Positions 21,112 to 35,800 of a DNA stretch of 64,000 nt are shown here, in pieces. The notes under the pieces are model-generated. The model saw only the letters and a program-made list of their open reading frames with translations, ran no database searches and was not told the origin of the DNA. Position 1 is the first letter of the stretch, and every line of letters starts with the position of its first letter. Origin of the DNA: Dendrolimus kikuchii (taxonomy: Eukaryota > Arthropoda > Insecta > Lepidoptera > Lasiocampidae); the NCBI GenBank assembly GCA_019925095.2, contig CM034392.1:15324387-15388386 (forward strand), written 5' to 3'. A program made the position numbers and the translations under genes.

Positions 21112-21985
21112 TTCTTAAAGATATAAATTAATTTTATTGCCTGTGTAGTTAATATGCGAGCACCAAGTAAGCTTGTCATCTAGAAATACACTCAAATAAT
21201 ATTTTCTTAAGTTTTCGCGACTTGTAGTTGTATACATAATTTAAATTATGTACACTCAAATACTTTATACAATTTAATTTTGCTAATGGATCACATCACA
21301 ACTGCATGCAAGACTACAAGTGTGCTTGCAAGAGTGTATTTGAATACTCTTAATTAGGATTTAATGGGAGTATACGTTCAGTGTTGTTAAAAATAATATA
21401 GTTCCTTTTAGTGATTTAGATTAAGACAATTAGATATTTTGTGTAAACCTAACTTAGCTATGGACTTTGTTTCTTCCCAAATCTTAGCGTAAAAAATGAT
21501 TGCGTCTTCAGCGTCACTAAAAATTTTACTTTTCTACTTCTAAATTACAGAAACTATTTATACAAATTATGAAAGTGTAGGGCAAGGGAATGCTTTCTTA
21601 AGGGACGCTATATGTAATGGGGATTTCTTTATTGAAATACCCACCAATAGTCACCGTTTGAGTTCGATCACTTAGGTAATCCTTAAATAGCTTTAGAGTC
21701 ATAACTCTGATGCCAATTTCTTCCAGTTTGTTTAATAGAATCTGAACAGAAACTGTGTCAAAGGCTTTCACGAGATCTAAGAAGACTCCTAGACACTCAT
21801 CTTTATTATAACATGTTTGGCCAGTTTGGCTACATAGTTAATAAGTTCTGACACTGCCTGTTCGGTGAATTTACCCTGTCTGAAGCCGAAATGATTGTTA
21901 GATAAGATATGTTTGTCTTCAAGACAGGTGACCAATCACTTATTAACAATCTTCTCTAAATACAGACGGACGAGGAAATCGACGC
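21112..21985 (-). pseudogene. older CR1-like reverse transcriptase, N-terminal piece
   Basis: The minus strand reads LEKIVNK, NNHFGFRQGKFTEQAVSELI, then after a frame change GVFLDLVKAFDTVSVQILLNKLEEIG and LFKDYLSDRTQTVTIGG. A poorly readable stretch (21190-21600) follows, with SDAEDAIIFYAKIWEE near the expected active-site region, then VFLDDKLTWCSHINY and, in another frame, KLIYIFK up to 21119. It is more decayed than the element at 15933-21111 but of the same type. Its continuation is at 15920-15650. Confidence 0.75.
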
Positions 21986-24165
21986 TGTTTTATTTATTTA
22001 TTTCATTACAATATAAAAATACAATTAATACATACACATTCAGCTAAGCTTCCACTTAAAAAACTATACTATATAAAGATAATATAATCTTTTAGCGTAC
22101 CCACAGGTGTCGATCGGGTTACTTCTTGATTAGGAGTGTAATCATGTGAAGTGTGTTCACTATGATATCAATCTATTGCTAAAATCACTTTTTTAATTCA
22201 CCAGCTTAACAAGCCCAAACATTATGGAAAAATACAGGAAACGAAAATCGTTCAGTAAAATCTTAACTACAAAATGTCTAAATCCTAGATAGCGCCACCA
22301 TTCCTTTTTTGGCTTTTATTTAAAAAAGAACTGTTAGACCTGCTGCTTCTTTCGCAGATTCGTGTTTTGAATGCGACTATCAAAAAAGTGCAACTTAAAT
22401 ACAGGGTCTCTTACCTAGTTTTAGGTGTTAAAGCTCTCACACATTAGATTTAGTGCAAACATTATTGTCTTTTATACTGTTACTTTTGCATGTTTTTACT
22501 GAATAAATTATTCTTATTCTTTATCTTACACATACCGGTATATCTAGATACAACGTGTCAATTTCACTCAACGATTCTCAAAAAGCGCCCTCTTTAGCCC
22601 ATAAATCTTTTTTATCACTGACAAAAATCGTGTAAATAACAAACTTGCAACAAGCGAGAGAATTGCTTGTAGCGCCTTACAGTCGCGTAAAATTTAGACA
22701 TTTTTCAGAGTAATTTTTCCTTAGCCATTGGTCATTCTTAGTTCTCTTCTATAGTTACATGAATAAAATTGTCCTTTTCACTCATTAATAACTTTTATAC
22801 TGAGATAATCAGCTTTTAGGTAAAAGTGGCTTCATTAAATAAATAAACAACCAAAGTAGTTTCCGAAACGATAATTTATTGATTTAACCAAATATATTAG
22901 TATATGTACAAATAAGGGACGTCAATAAAAATGCAAACGGAGTCAGCTGCTTGTTTTGTGACCAGAAGAGGCCACCGGCCGACATCGCGCGTACCATCCA
23001 CACGTTTGAATCAAACATCAACTTACTTGGCAGTTAATTACAGGCCGAACTCATACGAACGATTACTCGCTGCAATAGAACTGACATAATTTCATCTATT
23101 AACAAATTCACTACACAATACGCATACAAGAAACAAAATTAGACCAAACACTAATGTTCACCAAAATACGAAAATACTGAAATTACATTAAAAAAATCAA
23201 TATCAAACTGCTTGTATGCTACTCTTCTAATTATATACACTAATTATAATTATACTAATATTTATTTATTCTACAATTCAGGATCATCAAGTGCTCATTA
23301 TAATTGTTTGATGTTTATCTATTATGAATTTCACTATAAATTTCAAAGCATTACTATTCGACATGTTATAAACTTTTTATATATTAGTATTAAGTGTAGC
23401 GCCATTTGAAGAAACAAAGAACATTGAAATAAAGTAAAAGTATAACACAAGAATTTAAAGTTTTGTAAGATTTTATAACAGTAAGGAAAAATTGAAATTC
23501 GAATGAAGTTTATTTTGGCCAAAAATCACAATCACAATTTGGAAGGATAAAAAAGAGGCATCTTAAGCCCATAATAGAAAGCATAATAATGTTTTCTCAA
23601 CATGTTATATCTATTTATAGAATTGCAATGTATATAGCGAGACATCATTATTATAGTTATTGGTAATTGTCCTGTTTTTGAACCATTATATATCGACGGT
23701 AAGTCATCAATCATCGTATTAGTACTCTATACAACCATATTCACACTGTTATAACTGTACAAATTCATAACTTTACAATTTCAGTCTTTTAACACAAAAG
23801 TTTCATATTCAGTGAATGGAGAACATGTTACCCATTATTTACAATTATTCCATGAGTATATAAAATACTGTTTTGTCACAACACTCAAAGTAGCAATAGC
23901 TAGCTATAAATAGTACAAAACTGAAAATATATATAATTATTCAATGACTGTGACAAATAATATTTTATGTACATTACAGCGTTAAATAAGTCTTTCGGCG
24001 TGAATTCAAAAGGCACATCTTTTAAGGCGGACAGGCCATTAAAAATTAACTTGCACTATGTAATCAAATCGAAACAAATATTTGGCACTAGTATTACGGT
24101 CTTGTGTATATATATGTAAAATCTGAATATATCAAGATTACCATGTATTAGTGATACATCAATAT
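21986..24165. other. intergenic AT-rich stretch, no gene seen
   Basis: There are no recognisable coding exons. A TTTATTTATTTATTT-type patch at 21990 looks like the tail of a retroelement. The short open frames at 23212-23409 and 23532-23714 are AT-rich chance frames. The stretch may include distal sequence downstream of AKAP1, but nothing in it proves this. Confidence 0.55.
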
Positions 24166-24675
24166 TGTTACGAGCTATATAGGACTCGAATTAAAATGCT
24201 GATGGAATTACTATAGAATTTATTAGAACTATACAAACACGTATAACATAGGTACAAATATAGCTAGACACTACTAGTACAACTGCACGATTTAATAACA
24301 CGCGCAATGTCACTATATCGCTTGTCGAATGTACGTCTTACTCGTATTGTACTCCTCACTCGACTGCCGATCTCTCCGTTCGGGCATTCCTTTATACTCA
24401 GCTTACAATGTCACGACCGTGTAAACAATGATTTCCAAGAACCACACCTGGCCACTGTCGGCGCTATTCCCAGAAAACATAATTCTGTACACCTGCATAA
24501 TTATGCCTGCGAACGGCCATAAACAAGTACAATAACAATAGGCTATTGTGTAATTGCAAATTTTAAACACAAAGAAAACAAAGGGAACATAGTCATAAAA
24601 CAGTTTCAACGTTATCAGCATGCAAGCTGCGGCAGGTAATAAATACAAGTATTGTATTTGGCCCAACTTGTAACA
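24166..24675 (-). mobile_element. solo LTR, copy 2
   Basis: It has the same ends as copy 1 (TGTTAC and GTAACA) and the same first ~150 bp ('gactcgaattaaaatgc...', 'gaatttattagaactatacaaacacg'). It is flanked by a 4-bp duplication ATAT (24162-24165 and 24676-24679). It is 510 bp, longer than copy 1, with its extra sequence in the right half. Confidence 0.75.
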
Positions 24676-26580
24676 ATATTATGACCTGACGCACTCTGGT
24701 ACGTTCACGATTCAGGACATTTAAAGGATAAAAGAGGCAGGCTATATATATTTGTACAGACAAAAAAAATTAAGTGTCATTATATATACTTCATAGCTGC
24801 AAACGGCTACACAATATTTTTTTTAAACCGTTTTACTACGCAGCAATCTGTTACCAAAAGCAACCGTTAATATAAATATGGCATGTCTAACATAACAATT
24901 CCGTATCATAGTGTTTGACCGCGATGAATTTCGAAGCTACTCAACCGATTTTGATGATGTTTTGATTTTGCTGGATTTGTTCCAACTTAAGACATATGAT
25001 AGGTTTCATTTTAATTTATAAAAGAAAAATTCTAAGCCACAGCAACGCGTGGGCTAGTATAAATATAAAAGGACTCTAAGTCAGTATTTCAGATATATTT
25101 TAGTATGTTTATCACAAACATAATATGTATGTCACATAGAAAACTTGAAACAAATACAATTGTGGGTTACTAGCCGAATGTGTCTAAATTTAACTACTAG
25201 TATTCTTAAATACTATGCATGAAATAGCTCAATTAAAAGTAAATATGAAAGCTCCTAAATACTAAATGGCGCACAATAGGTGGCGCTCAAGTTGTATCAG
25301 ATAAAATAAATGATGAAAACTCATGCTGGATATTAGTAGTATTATTAGAATTTATATAATTTTTTCTAAGTTTTCGCTACTAGTATGCATAATAAAACGT
25401 GGTGTTTATATATACGCAGACTTAAAAATTAGCAGCAACTCCGTTTATGCCACGTCCGTTATCAAGTTTGCTAAGAATATGCTTCAAATTAGTTTCCCCG
25501 AAAGAGCCGCGAAAGTAGTCTAATAATTTCCTTAAAATATAATAACTAGATCTACTAGTACAATATAATAATGATTACTGTATCTATTTATTTCCGTGAA
25601 TAATAAAGCGTTATATTGGTGAACCGAATATTGATGTATCCTAACATTATTGTACTTGTAGGTGGTGACAAAATATTTTCTAACACGATCGTGTGCTCTA
25701 AAGAAAGATCAGTATATAATGTTAAGCTATAAGTTACGTACTAACCACGTTATCAATTCCATAATTATGATTATTGCATTCTCAATAGTAATAGAAAATA
25801 TTCTGGCTACACACTAGTGCTATATGTATGAGTGCAATGTCACGTATTATAATGAGCATCCTGAATTTTCATCAAAACCTCACTATTTCTACGCCATAAT
25901 ATTATTGAACCTCAAGACGAGTACAGTATAAGGATAACGACCTTAAAATTAAAACTACTTAACATGTTCCAGTATCCTATGAATTATTAGTTCAATCATA
26001 AGCGTATCGTATTCATTTGTAGGGGCTTACGATGAACGAGTATATATATCATATAGTAAAATCATCTATAGCAACAACTGTTAACACATACTTGTATTCC
26101 AACTATTTTGTGATATTGCTCACTTAATGCAAAAATAAGCCAACTGTTAAATATAAAACTTTTGCATAGTTTAAGTCGGATGGCTACGGCATCAGGGTTG
26201 CAATATTATAATGATGTGGAATAGTTGTAGAATATCTGCACTCTGGGATTACATATGTGTGAAACCCGCCAACTGCCTGGTACAAGATCGTCGGGTATAC
26301 CATCCGTTCGTTACTAAAAATGGGGAAGCCTGATCTTAGCAGTGAGACATTTAAGCTTGATATTAAAATAATATGGGAAGTAAATGAAATCAAAAGATTA
26401 AATAGTATTTTTCAAGTTGGTTTTTTTTGCATTAAAGAGGCTTTATCATAAGTCATTGTTTTAATATCTGAACTATCGTTATTTAAACGAATATACCTAG
26501 TAGATGCAAGTCCCACGGTAAAACGATCAATTTTTGACGTAATAAAAACTAATAAAAATGTTAAATAACTGAAAAGAAAA
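24676..26580. other. intergenic stretch downstream of AKAP1, no gene seen
   Basis: AT-rich sequence without domain-bearing frames. It includes repeat-like text at 24890-25070 ('accgatgaatttcgaagctactcaaccgattttgatgatg', ending 'aacgcgtgggctagta'), the style of a non-autonomous element tail. Otherwise I see nothing. Confidence 0.5.
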
Positions 26581-26586
26581 ATTTAT
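26581..26586 (-). terminator. candidate AKAP1 polyadenylation signal
   Basis: TTTATT on the plus strand is AATAAA on the minus strand, about 225 bases past the AKAP1 stop codon. It is the first good signal in a plausible place, though other AT-rich matches lie further on. Confidence 0.45.
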
Positions 26587-26810
26587 TAATTTATAAGCCA
26601 AGTGTCACAACTCTATAAATAAAACGCACGCAGAGACGTAAATAATGTATACAACACATCGAGCCCGGTCGCCGGTTACGACTACCATCCGCGGGACCTC
26701 GGGGTCTCGTTTATAAACCTATTATTATTAATATGTACACGTGTCGAGTAAAATGCAATCCCGTACAAGTATGTAGCGCGATTATGCGGGGCAGGCGAAG
26801 CGGGGCGCGC

Positions 26811-26882
26811 TCACGAGTCTGCCGGGATGTCCCACTCGGCCAGGCCGCGCTCCACCAGCTCGCGGTTCAGGAATATCACTTG
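26811..26882 (-). CDS. AKAP1: AKAP1 terminal exon
   Basis: The acceptor is gtggttgcag. It reads QVIFLNRELVERGLAEWDIP ending in ADS and a TGA at 26811. It is separated from exon 6 by a 3.5-kb intron that contains the THAP-like repeat copy 1, the largest insertion in this gene. Confidence 0.92.
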   Translation of the reverse strand, partial: QVIFLNRELVERGLAEWDIPADS

Positions 26883-29800
26883 CTGCAACCACAAACGCCC
26901 ATTATATAAGGTCGCGTACACATCGCTCGTAGACGTCCGCCGACAATCCACCGCGTGGTGGTAACGTCATAAGAAACGAACCCATTGACCACACTCGTAC
27001 TCATAGAACCAACGAAAGTTACCGAAGACCCTTCGTTGGGCTACCATACAAGTAATGTCTATTTTCTAACAATGTTAAGATAAAACAATATTTAAAATAA
27101 CATTGAAACCCAGCATACATAGTGTCAATGAAGGCAACTGCACAAACCTGTTCCTTAGCTCCATGTGTACCTTGGCAACTAAGTTTAATATCCAGGTTTT
27201 GGCAAAAACTCGAAGTGCTGTTTTGCTGTGCTCTTATATTTAAAAAAATGTGCAATATTGGTTCAAAGTGAATAATAGTTGTAAAATATTGATTGTTTTT
27301 AACAAAGAATTATATGTCTTTGATGAAATTCTCAAATGTTAAGTAATTTTATCTTTTCAAACTGAAACCACTAGCCACTGGTTTTGTGTCTTCAATGGCT
27401 TCCCACACCTGTTAGTGTCGTTTCGATTACTTTACTGGTTAGAGCTCTCGCAAAAAAAATAATTATGCCGGCCTGCGCTATTAAAATGTGTCGGAACTAT
27501 TTTAAAACGGGAAAGGATAAGTATGAGATGTCATTTAATCGGAAAACTTAACACTTTTCTCATGATTTCTTTGTAAAAACGTGAAATTTAATTTCGACAT
27601 TTTCAAGGTTATCGAATTGATTGATGTTGTCAGGTGAGAAGTGTGACTTATTTTCCAAAATTTGGGGACTTTTGTTACGATTTTTTTGTATTTATGAAAT
27701 ATGAATAATTGTAAAAATCTATAGAAAACAGACATGTAATGTTTGTGTGTCCGGTTTTCTTAAACTAGTTTATATTACGTTTTAGACTTCCTACGAATCC
27801 AATTGTAGCATATTGTTGGACAAAGAGATGGATTTTGAAAGGAAGTATTTTGAATCATTTTCGGAGATATTTTTACACTATGTTTTTTATATTTTCTTAT
27901 CAACGGCACAATTGTATTGAAATAAAGTACCTAAAATAATTATATATGATCGTGACCGATAAGATGTAAGTTGTGTGAAGGATAATTAGAAAATTTAAGA
28001 ATACTTAACCATCATATAAAATTATTTCTAATCTAACCTTAGCGCTTTGGACAATATAAACTTTTTAATGTAACCTTATGACGTTTGACATAGAATTGAC
28101 AGAATGCGTGCTGCAAATATCGTCAAAGAGGATGTAAAAAAAACTGAATATCGTTTAAAGCAGATGCTTCGGTAGGAGTTATCTGTACTAATATTATAAA
28201 GAGGTAAAGTTTGTAAGTTTGTGACGTTGTAGGGGGTAATCTCGGGATCTACTAAACCGATTTTAAAAATTATTTTACTGTTGGAAAGCTACGTTAAAAG
28301 GGAGTGTCATAGGTTATATAACATGACGCTTTATACCACGGGAGCGAGACAGACCACGGGTGAATCCGCGCCGGGCCGCTAGTAATATTATAGAAAACTC
28401 TTTATTGTCATAATTAAGATATTAATTTTGTCTATATTCTGTTAGCTGCATCTCCATTAATTCCTAATAAAGAAATAATTTAATATATTAATATGATAAA
28501 AAACTAATTTTAATTCAGAAAATAATCAAATTGAACTAGTTTGAATAAAAACATTTGGACATGAATATTTTTATTTCTATAATAGCCCTTTTCAAGTGGT
28601 TTAGTTGCTCTTAAGTCCCTGCATTAAACTATCCCGTGTACCTACCCTGTAGTTCCTACTACTGATATAAACTTTGGATTATACATAAAGCCTACTACCC
28701 AATATGAACCTATTGAATCGTTCCAAGTCTACTATTACAAATAATTTCACTGACTTTTAGCGCAGGATAATCTTTGGGTTATAAATAGTCATCTAATAAC
28801 CTTCGTGAACATGATGTGTAACACGAAAATAATTTGCCATTATGAATAGTTTTTTTAGAATTATTACATTAGTATTGGTAATTAACAGACTTATAAATAT
28901 GTACTAATGTCTGTACAGACATTTTATTGCGAATTAAAATTACTACATGTGCTATGAATGTGTTATGAATTTATTTGTGCATGTATTTTTTTATGGTTCG
29001 TTCCAAGACACACAACTTTTGTTGCTATTACTTTATTAAAAAAAAAACTGAAACCTCTGAGTAATATTAAATTATAACACATAAAGCGATTAAATCATAA
29101 CGATCATTTAAACTTTTCACTTACGTAAAAAAATATTTAATTATAAAAAATGGGGTAATATTTTTTTCCTGATATCCCGAAAACGCAGAGTGAATTTAGC
29201 AACGCTTCGCGTTTTTGATGCCGTTTTTGGCGATGTTGCGGCGTCGAAGTGGGGACTGTAACCTGGCCAGTAATGCCAGAATACAACTCAAGGTTGCTAT
29301 AGTGTCATACTCTAGATCTTTTTATTTTTAATCAAGATTCAAGGCCGCAAAAGCTTCTCAGGACATTAGTATTGCAGATGGAAGAGGTGCCATAACTAAA
29401 CGAATTGCTCGTATTCGGAATACAAAGTTAAAAAAAAAGGAAATTATGACCTCAAACATGCACTACATCCTGGTCACCCACTTCACTTCAATCTGCGTCT
29501 AAAGTTATTCATCAATTAAACAGTAACATGATTGCATGTAAAAGTGATACAATTTAATTGTTTTATTCACACAGCTGTAATTTTTTCATGTCATATCTTA
29601 TCATATGAATAATCTTTATCTGATGATGCAAAAATCGGCCCTAAGAATTATTTCAAAGTTGGGTTCTAAGTCGCCAAGATAATAATATATCGCATTTTAT
29701 ATTTGAAGATGTAATCCATCATGCAAGATCTACAACTCATAAATGGTGGAGTAATAGTGCTGGATTGCTAATAGCATGATTGGTGTTCCATTTCAATATC

Positions 29801-32800
29801 ATGGTTTAGGTCTGAAGGAATACCAAAGAATGCGAAATAGTGTCTTCTTTCTTCGCTTTTAAAGTACATATGGCACTCGGAGTTAATTTCTAAAGTACAA
29901 ATAAACTCATTTACACACACACACACACGCACACGCACACACACACACAGAGACATTAATTTTACAACATAAATTATAAAATAATAAAACTTAAAAAAAT
30001 ATAACCAAATTCATTAGTAAAAGTCATATCTTAGTTTAATGCTGATGTGCACCAACATTTAACCAATGGTTAAAATAAAATAATTGGTGTTTATGCATAT
30101 AGTTTTAGTGATTAATTTATTTTAAGCACCATTTAAATGTCAGTGCCCACCAGCTTAAGTCTTTTAATGTGCTCAGAAAGCCCACAGTAAGTGCCCACCA
30201 GCTTAAGTCTTTTAATGTGCTCAGAAAGCCCACAGTAACGTCATTAGATCGCTATACTGAACCATTGTCTGAGGTAGGTCCAGCCACCAGCTCTCTGATC
30301 ACTTGAAGAGTGGGTTCTGAACAGATAGATGCGATTATGCTTGTTCATAGCTGATTAATTTACCTGAGGATGTAGTGTAAGGTATAGGTGCACCAGTGGC
30401 ACGCCGTTCTCATCGTAACCGGCGACCTGCGCGTGCAGCAGCTGGCCCGCCGTCAAGCCCGCCATTATGCGCAGCGCCTCGCCGCTCCACTCCACTTCTG
30501 TCAATTCCATTCATTTCTTATAGCGTTATTAATTACGCCACAAATGCCCGCGCGGAAATGCTCAACTTACGAGGCGTTACTTATTTTGAGCCGATTGGTA
30601 TTTAAAGTTCATATTATATTAACTTGAGAATAAATTTCACTTATTCACAATTATTATTATTGAAGTTATTTTAACATGAATTCGCAAAAAATGTCGATAT
30701 AATCTTCCAATTTAAATGATGAATCTTAAAAACCCATTAGAACAAAGTTAAATTAGAGAAATAAATGAGTTTAGATATCAATTAAATCTGAAGGGCTGCC
30801 CACAACGCCATACAATGTCCACAGGGTAAAGACACTTGTACTAATTTCTAAAATGCTGAATATTGAAAGTAAATACATAAAATCTAATCATAGTAACTTA
30901 AAATGAGTCATGAAGCAACTCATGATTAATTTCTACAAATTCTCTAGTAAAAAAAGACATACCAAGTGCACCGCCATAACTTGAAGAAAATTGAATTGGA
31001 AATAAATGAAAGGAATAAATATGTTCTACTAGTGATTTTTTTTCCGACAATTTTTTTTCTCAGTCCCTGAATTTTGTTGTACAAGTCAGGAAAAAAAATC
31101 CTGAGAGTTACAGCCCTTTATATTAATTTTAAGTAATTTCCCTGAGCGTAAAGATTTTCCATATAAAATATACGTAAATCAAGATTATTATAAGATAGAA
31201 TAAAATTGCGGTAGAATTATAGAAATTTAAAAAATAATAATCTTGATTTATGTGTATTTTATATGGAAAATATTTTCACGGCCAGGGAAAGTAGTTATAA
31301 TTAATATTAAGGGCTATAACTTTCAGGGGTTTTATCCCGACATATACAAAAAAATTCGGGTAATATCAAGAAAAAAAATAGTCGGAAAAAATTATCACCC
31401 TAATGTTGTACACACAATTAAGTATAATTAGTCCATACATTGTTTTTCCTTAAAAAATCGTCTTCGTACAACACACACGATTTTTTTCAATCAATTCACT
31501 ATTTCTTCGTCAGCCATTCGCAGTACATTGCTGGAAGTAGGTCTCCCCAAAAAGTAAAAGTTCACTATTTAATTATATTTAAATGTCGACTTAAGAAAAT
31601 CATATAAATATTAAAATACAAACATTTTAAATTAACCATCTAAACAGAAATTAAATTTTTATTCAAAACTTATTAACAAAAAGACAAGATATTTGTGCAA
31701 TAACTAACCATTGTTTGGCGGTTTAACGAAAGCTAGCAGAGCCTCGGTGGCCTGGAAGGGCAGCGTCATAAAGTCGGAGCGGATCTGTTTGAGCTGGTCG
31801 TTGTCGACAGTGAGGTACCCGCCGAAGTCCACCAGCTTCACAACAGACGTGTCGCTCTCTTCCGACGTAGAGATCACCTGGGCTCGGTACCAGTTATTTT
31901 CAGTGGGCGCAGCACAAATCGACCCCTCTGTTGACAAAGCATTGGCTGTCAAAGAACAAGTCAAGAACCGTGTGGTTAACAAGAATACTCATGTAAAATA
32001 ATTTTGAGAACATAGGTTTATTCAAACTGGATTTGAAACTAGTTAAAACAGACACACGCACACTACATTTATTATTATTCTCTTCAAAGAAAATAGTATA
32101 TATACGTGTCTAATAGTATGCTGATGACATTTCAAATCGTTTTAAAAAGACATCTACTCCGTCAACATTAAAACTATTTTCAATAATTTATCAATTACTA
32201 TTATAGTCTCCTATAGAATCTGGCATATAAACTTAACAGTAGTTTATTAAAGATTAATTATTAAAAAATGAGATCAAATATAACAAACAACTTTAAGATG
32301 TCTATAGTAGAACTAGCAGGCCCGTCAGACGTTTTCCTTGTCTTCATTGCTGCGCCACCTACTGGGTCCTATTATGGATTTAAACCATTATCAAATCCAC
32401 TTGAACACACACTAAAAAGTCATAAAAATCGGTCCAACCGTGAAGGAGGCGTTGAGTTCCGACATATACATGAATAGAAGAATCATATATACAGATGATA
32501 ATTCTACAAGACAACATAATTGTTTTCAGTATTATCAGATTTAACTTTTTAACTATGATTATTTATAATTCAGAGCACCCATATTATATTTTGGTGAACA
32601 ATAACACATGCAATCTGCTAGATACTACCAGCATACACCAGCAAAAATATTCTTGCCAAAGATCAAGTATTAAGTTTTTTAAGTAAGAATACTAAAATGT
32701 AGAAAGGAATTTAGTTAGTCTGTGTGACAAGTGTTTATTTGGAGAACGATCAGGAAAAAAGGAAGTAATATGATATTTGACACACTAATAAAAGTGTTAT

Positions 32801-35800
32801 ATATAGATGCACATACACACCACAATGTAAACGATGTGTAACCATTTTTAAATATTGAAAATGGGGCATGGTAGAGGTGAAATTATAATGTGCTGAAATT
32901 ATTTCAAGAATAAATGTACACATAATGTGAGGGAATATAGTATGTTGTAAAAATATCATTTCTTGCCTCTAAATGCCAGGCGTAATGGAAGTGATATTTG
33001 TTTTTTAATGAAGTTGTGTAGAGGCGACATTCATTGTCTAGATCTGATCTCAAAAATATAATTACGAACTAATCAACTTGGCCTTAGGCAGACAGGATTA
33101 CTCAACACATCTATCGTCAATAGCAACTACAGACAAAACGCATTTATCATACGAAGCTCAAATTCTTTTAATGAAATAGTAGTAGACTCAAATTTAGTCT
33201 GTATTACACAACTATAAATTCAGTTATATTAATATCCCTTGATATCGTGGAGGCTTATTATCGGCATCTTTTAAAAAAAATACATTATTGTTACTATATT
33301 TTGTATGTATAAGACTGTAAACTTCGTAAATAAAAAAATATTAAATGAAAACATCTATATAAACAAAATGCCTTGTGTAAAATGTAACATTGTTGTAAAA
33401 ACTCAGTTATTAAATCACAATGCAAGTATGTGCTTTCGACCATACTAGTGCAGAAAATCCGCAAGTGAATATTTGAATCGCTACGCGCCGCTTACTCCGC
33501 TCTGCGGCGACCGGCGCGTGAATGTGCTCAAATAACTGTCACAGCCAGTCCACTTTTGCTTTTTCGCGTGCAGTGGCCGGTGGCAATCGGCGAACTGGTT
33601 TCGGAGGCGGCGCGTTGTGGTTTGGCAATTACCTTTGACGGGGCGCGGCAGCGAGGGCACGTCCGGGTCCTGATACGTGGCGGCCATGAGCCGGTGCAGC
33701 GCGTGCAGCGATGGAAACGTGGGGTGTAGCGGCTGCTGCAGGAAGAAGTGTCCCGCGCTCACCAGACACGTCATTATAGTGTCATTGTTCACCGACTCAA
33801 CGAGCTGCAACTGACATGCTCAGCATACAATGTTCGCACAATTATTTGCACTGTTAAAACGAAAACAATCTCCAATCCATTTTCATCCATATCTCATTTC
33901 GATTAGGCACCTTGTTTGTGTAGTCTCTCATCTCTTTATAATCTATCAGACATTCCAATTTTGATGAAATTTTACATAGATATTGACAAAACTCATGTGA
34001 GAAGACCTTACTTAGTATGCGTGTACTCGACACTGTTGTCGTACCGCTAAACTATGTAGACGACCGCGTCGCTGCTTCGCCGCTATCTAGTCGCCACCAC
34101 CGCAGTTTCGCTGTACAATGAGCGTCAACGCTTGGCAATGATATGGGAGGGCGGAAAATGTTTGTTTATAATATATACACCGAAATATACAGAATAGCAG
34201 AGCAGTGGTGCTGTCTACACAAACACTACTTTTTTAAAATTACAAATCCATGTTTTATAGTATACTATTATATCTATAGACTTTATTCTAAAAAAAGTGA
34301 TGGATCTGCAATTTCAAAATATACCAATGCAAAAATCAAGTGAAAATTGTTATGTATATGATGTCTAAACATACAGTTTTAATATTTTTTCCTCCTGTCT
34401 ATCTTATATAGGGTCGAAAAGGGATCAACAGATTTTAATGACAATTTTGGGGATCATTGGAGCATCTATTTAAAATTTTTGTGTGTGAGCATTTCAATAT
34501 CTCCCAGAGTACAAAAGATATAAAGTATTACATGATTGGCAAACCTAGAATATAATAAAAAAAAATACATAGCAGCCTGATAAAATTTCCTGTCGAAATA
34601 TCTGAATATCTGTCCAATCATTAGGCAACAATATTGTGAAATAACTAGCTCAGTTTGAATATCATGAGCATATTGACAATCTACATAATAGATCAATCAT
34701 AATGTAAATCATGTAAAATCTTTTAAACAATAACTGCCACTTAGAGAGATTATATTACTCTTTGTGTTACTATTATTATTAAATTTATCTAGCTAGAATA
34801 CATTAAAACTAAAATGACAATTGTTCAGTTTACTCCTGATAAAATGAATAGAATAAACAACTGGGAACAGGAACTTATAACAAAGTATTATTACTGACAA
34901 AGTTCTGTGATAAAATAAATAATGTATTTATGTGGAGAACATTAATGGTTTTATTTCCTAAAAAAATACTTACTTGAAGGAACTCTGGAACTAGCGGAGC
35001 CAGTCTTTGATATAATTCTGCACTAATTTCTTGTAACGAAAAGTTGGGAAATTTCTTTTCAGGGAATTTTTCTTTGATCATTTCTAGAGCTGCTTCAATT
35101 TCACTTTGAGTTCCTAAAACATTGTTTTCAATTTAGGACGCTATATAGTACCACCAGAAACATGTAATCTTGATTATTTTGCTTCCTAATTACAAATTCA
35201 AATAAACCATTACTTCTTAAAGTATAATATATAAAATTGAATATGTTACCTTCAACTGCACATATTTTTTGCTTGACTGATTCCGGATGTCTTCTAACAT
35301 AAACACTGGCACCAGTTTTAGCCTTAATTTGAGTTACAAAAGAACCATGTTTTCCTATTAAGAGGCCAACCAGGCTCTGTGATATAACAAATTGATGTAT
35401 CCTTAAAGCTGTTTCTGATGGTATTATGTTCATATTAGCTGGAGGGGGACTAGCAGCCTCAGAACAGCCTTTACCACTATCACTTGAACCCTAAAACATA
35501 ATATAACATGAGCCACCAGAAAAGACAAAACAACAATATTTAAGGAGAAGCACTTTGTACAAATTTAAAAAATTTACCTCACTATGATTATCTGAAAAGT
35601 GACACATTGATGGACTAGCAAGCATTGCTTCCACAGGACTATGGTTTGCAGAGTCCCTTTCAGATATAAGTCTACTTTGTACTGTAGGGGAGAACCTGTC
35701 TTCACTCTCATTTCTCCCATCATGGTCATCTACAAGATCATTTTTGACATCTATATTCTGAGCTTCTGTTGGATTCATTTTTTCCTCAGACCCAACTTCC

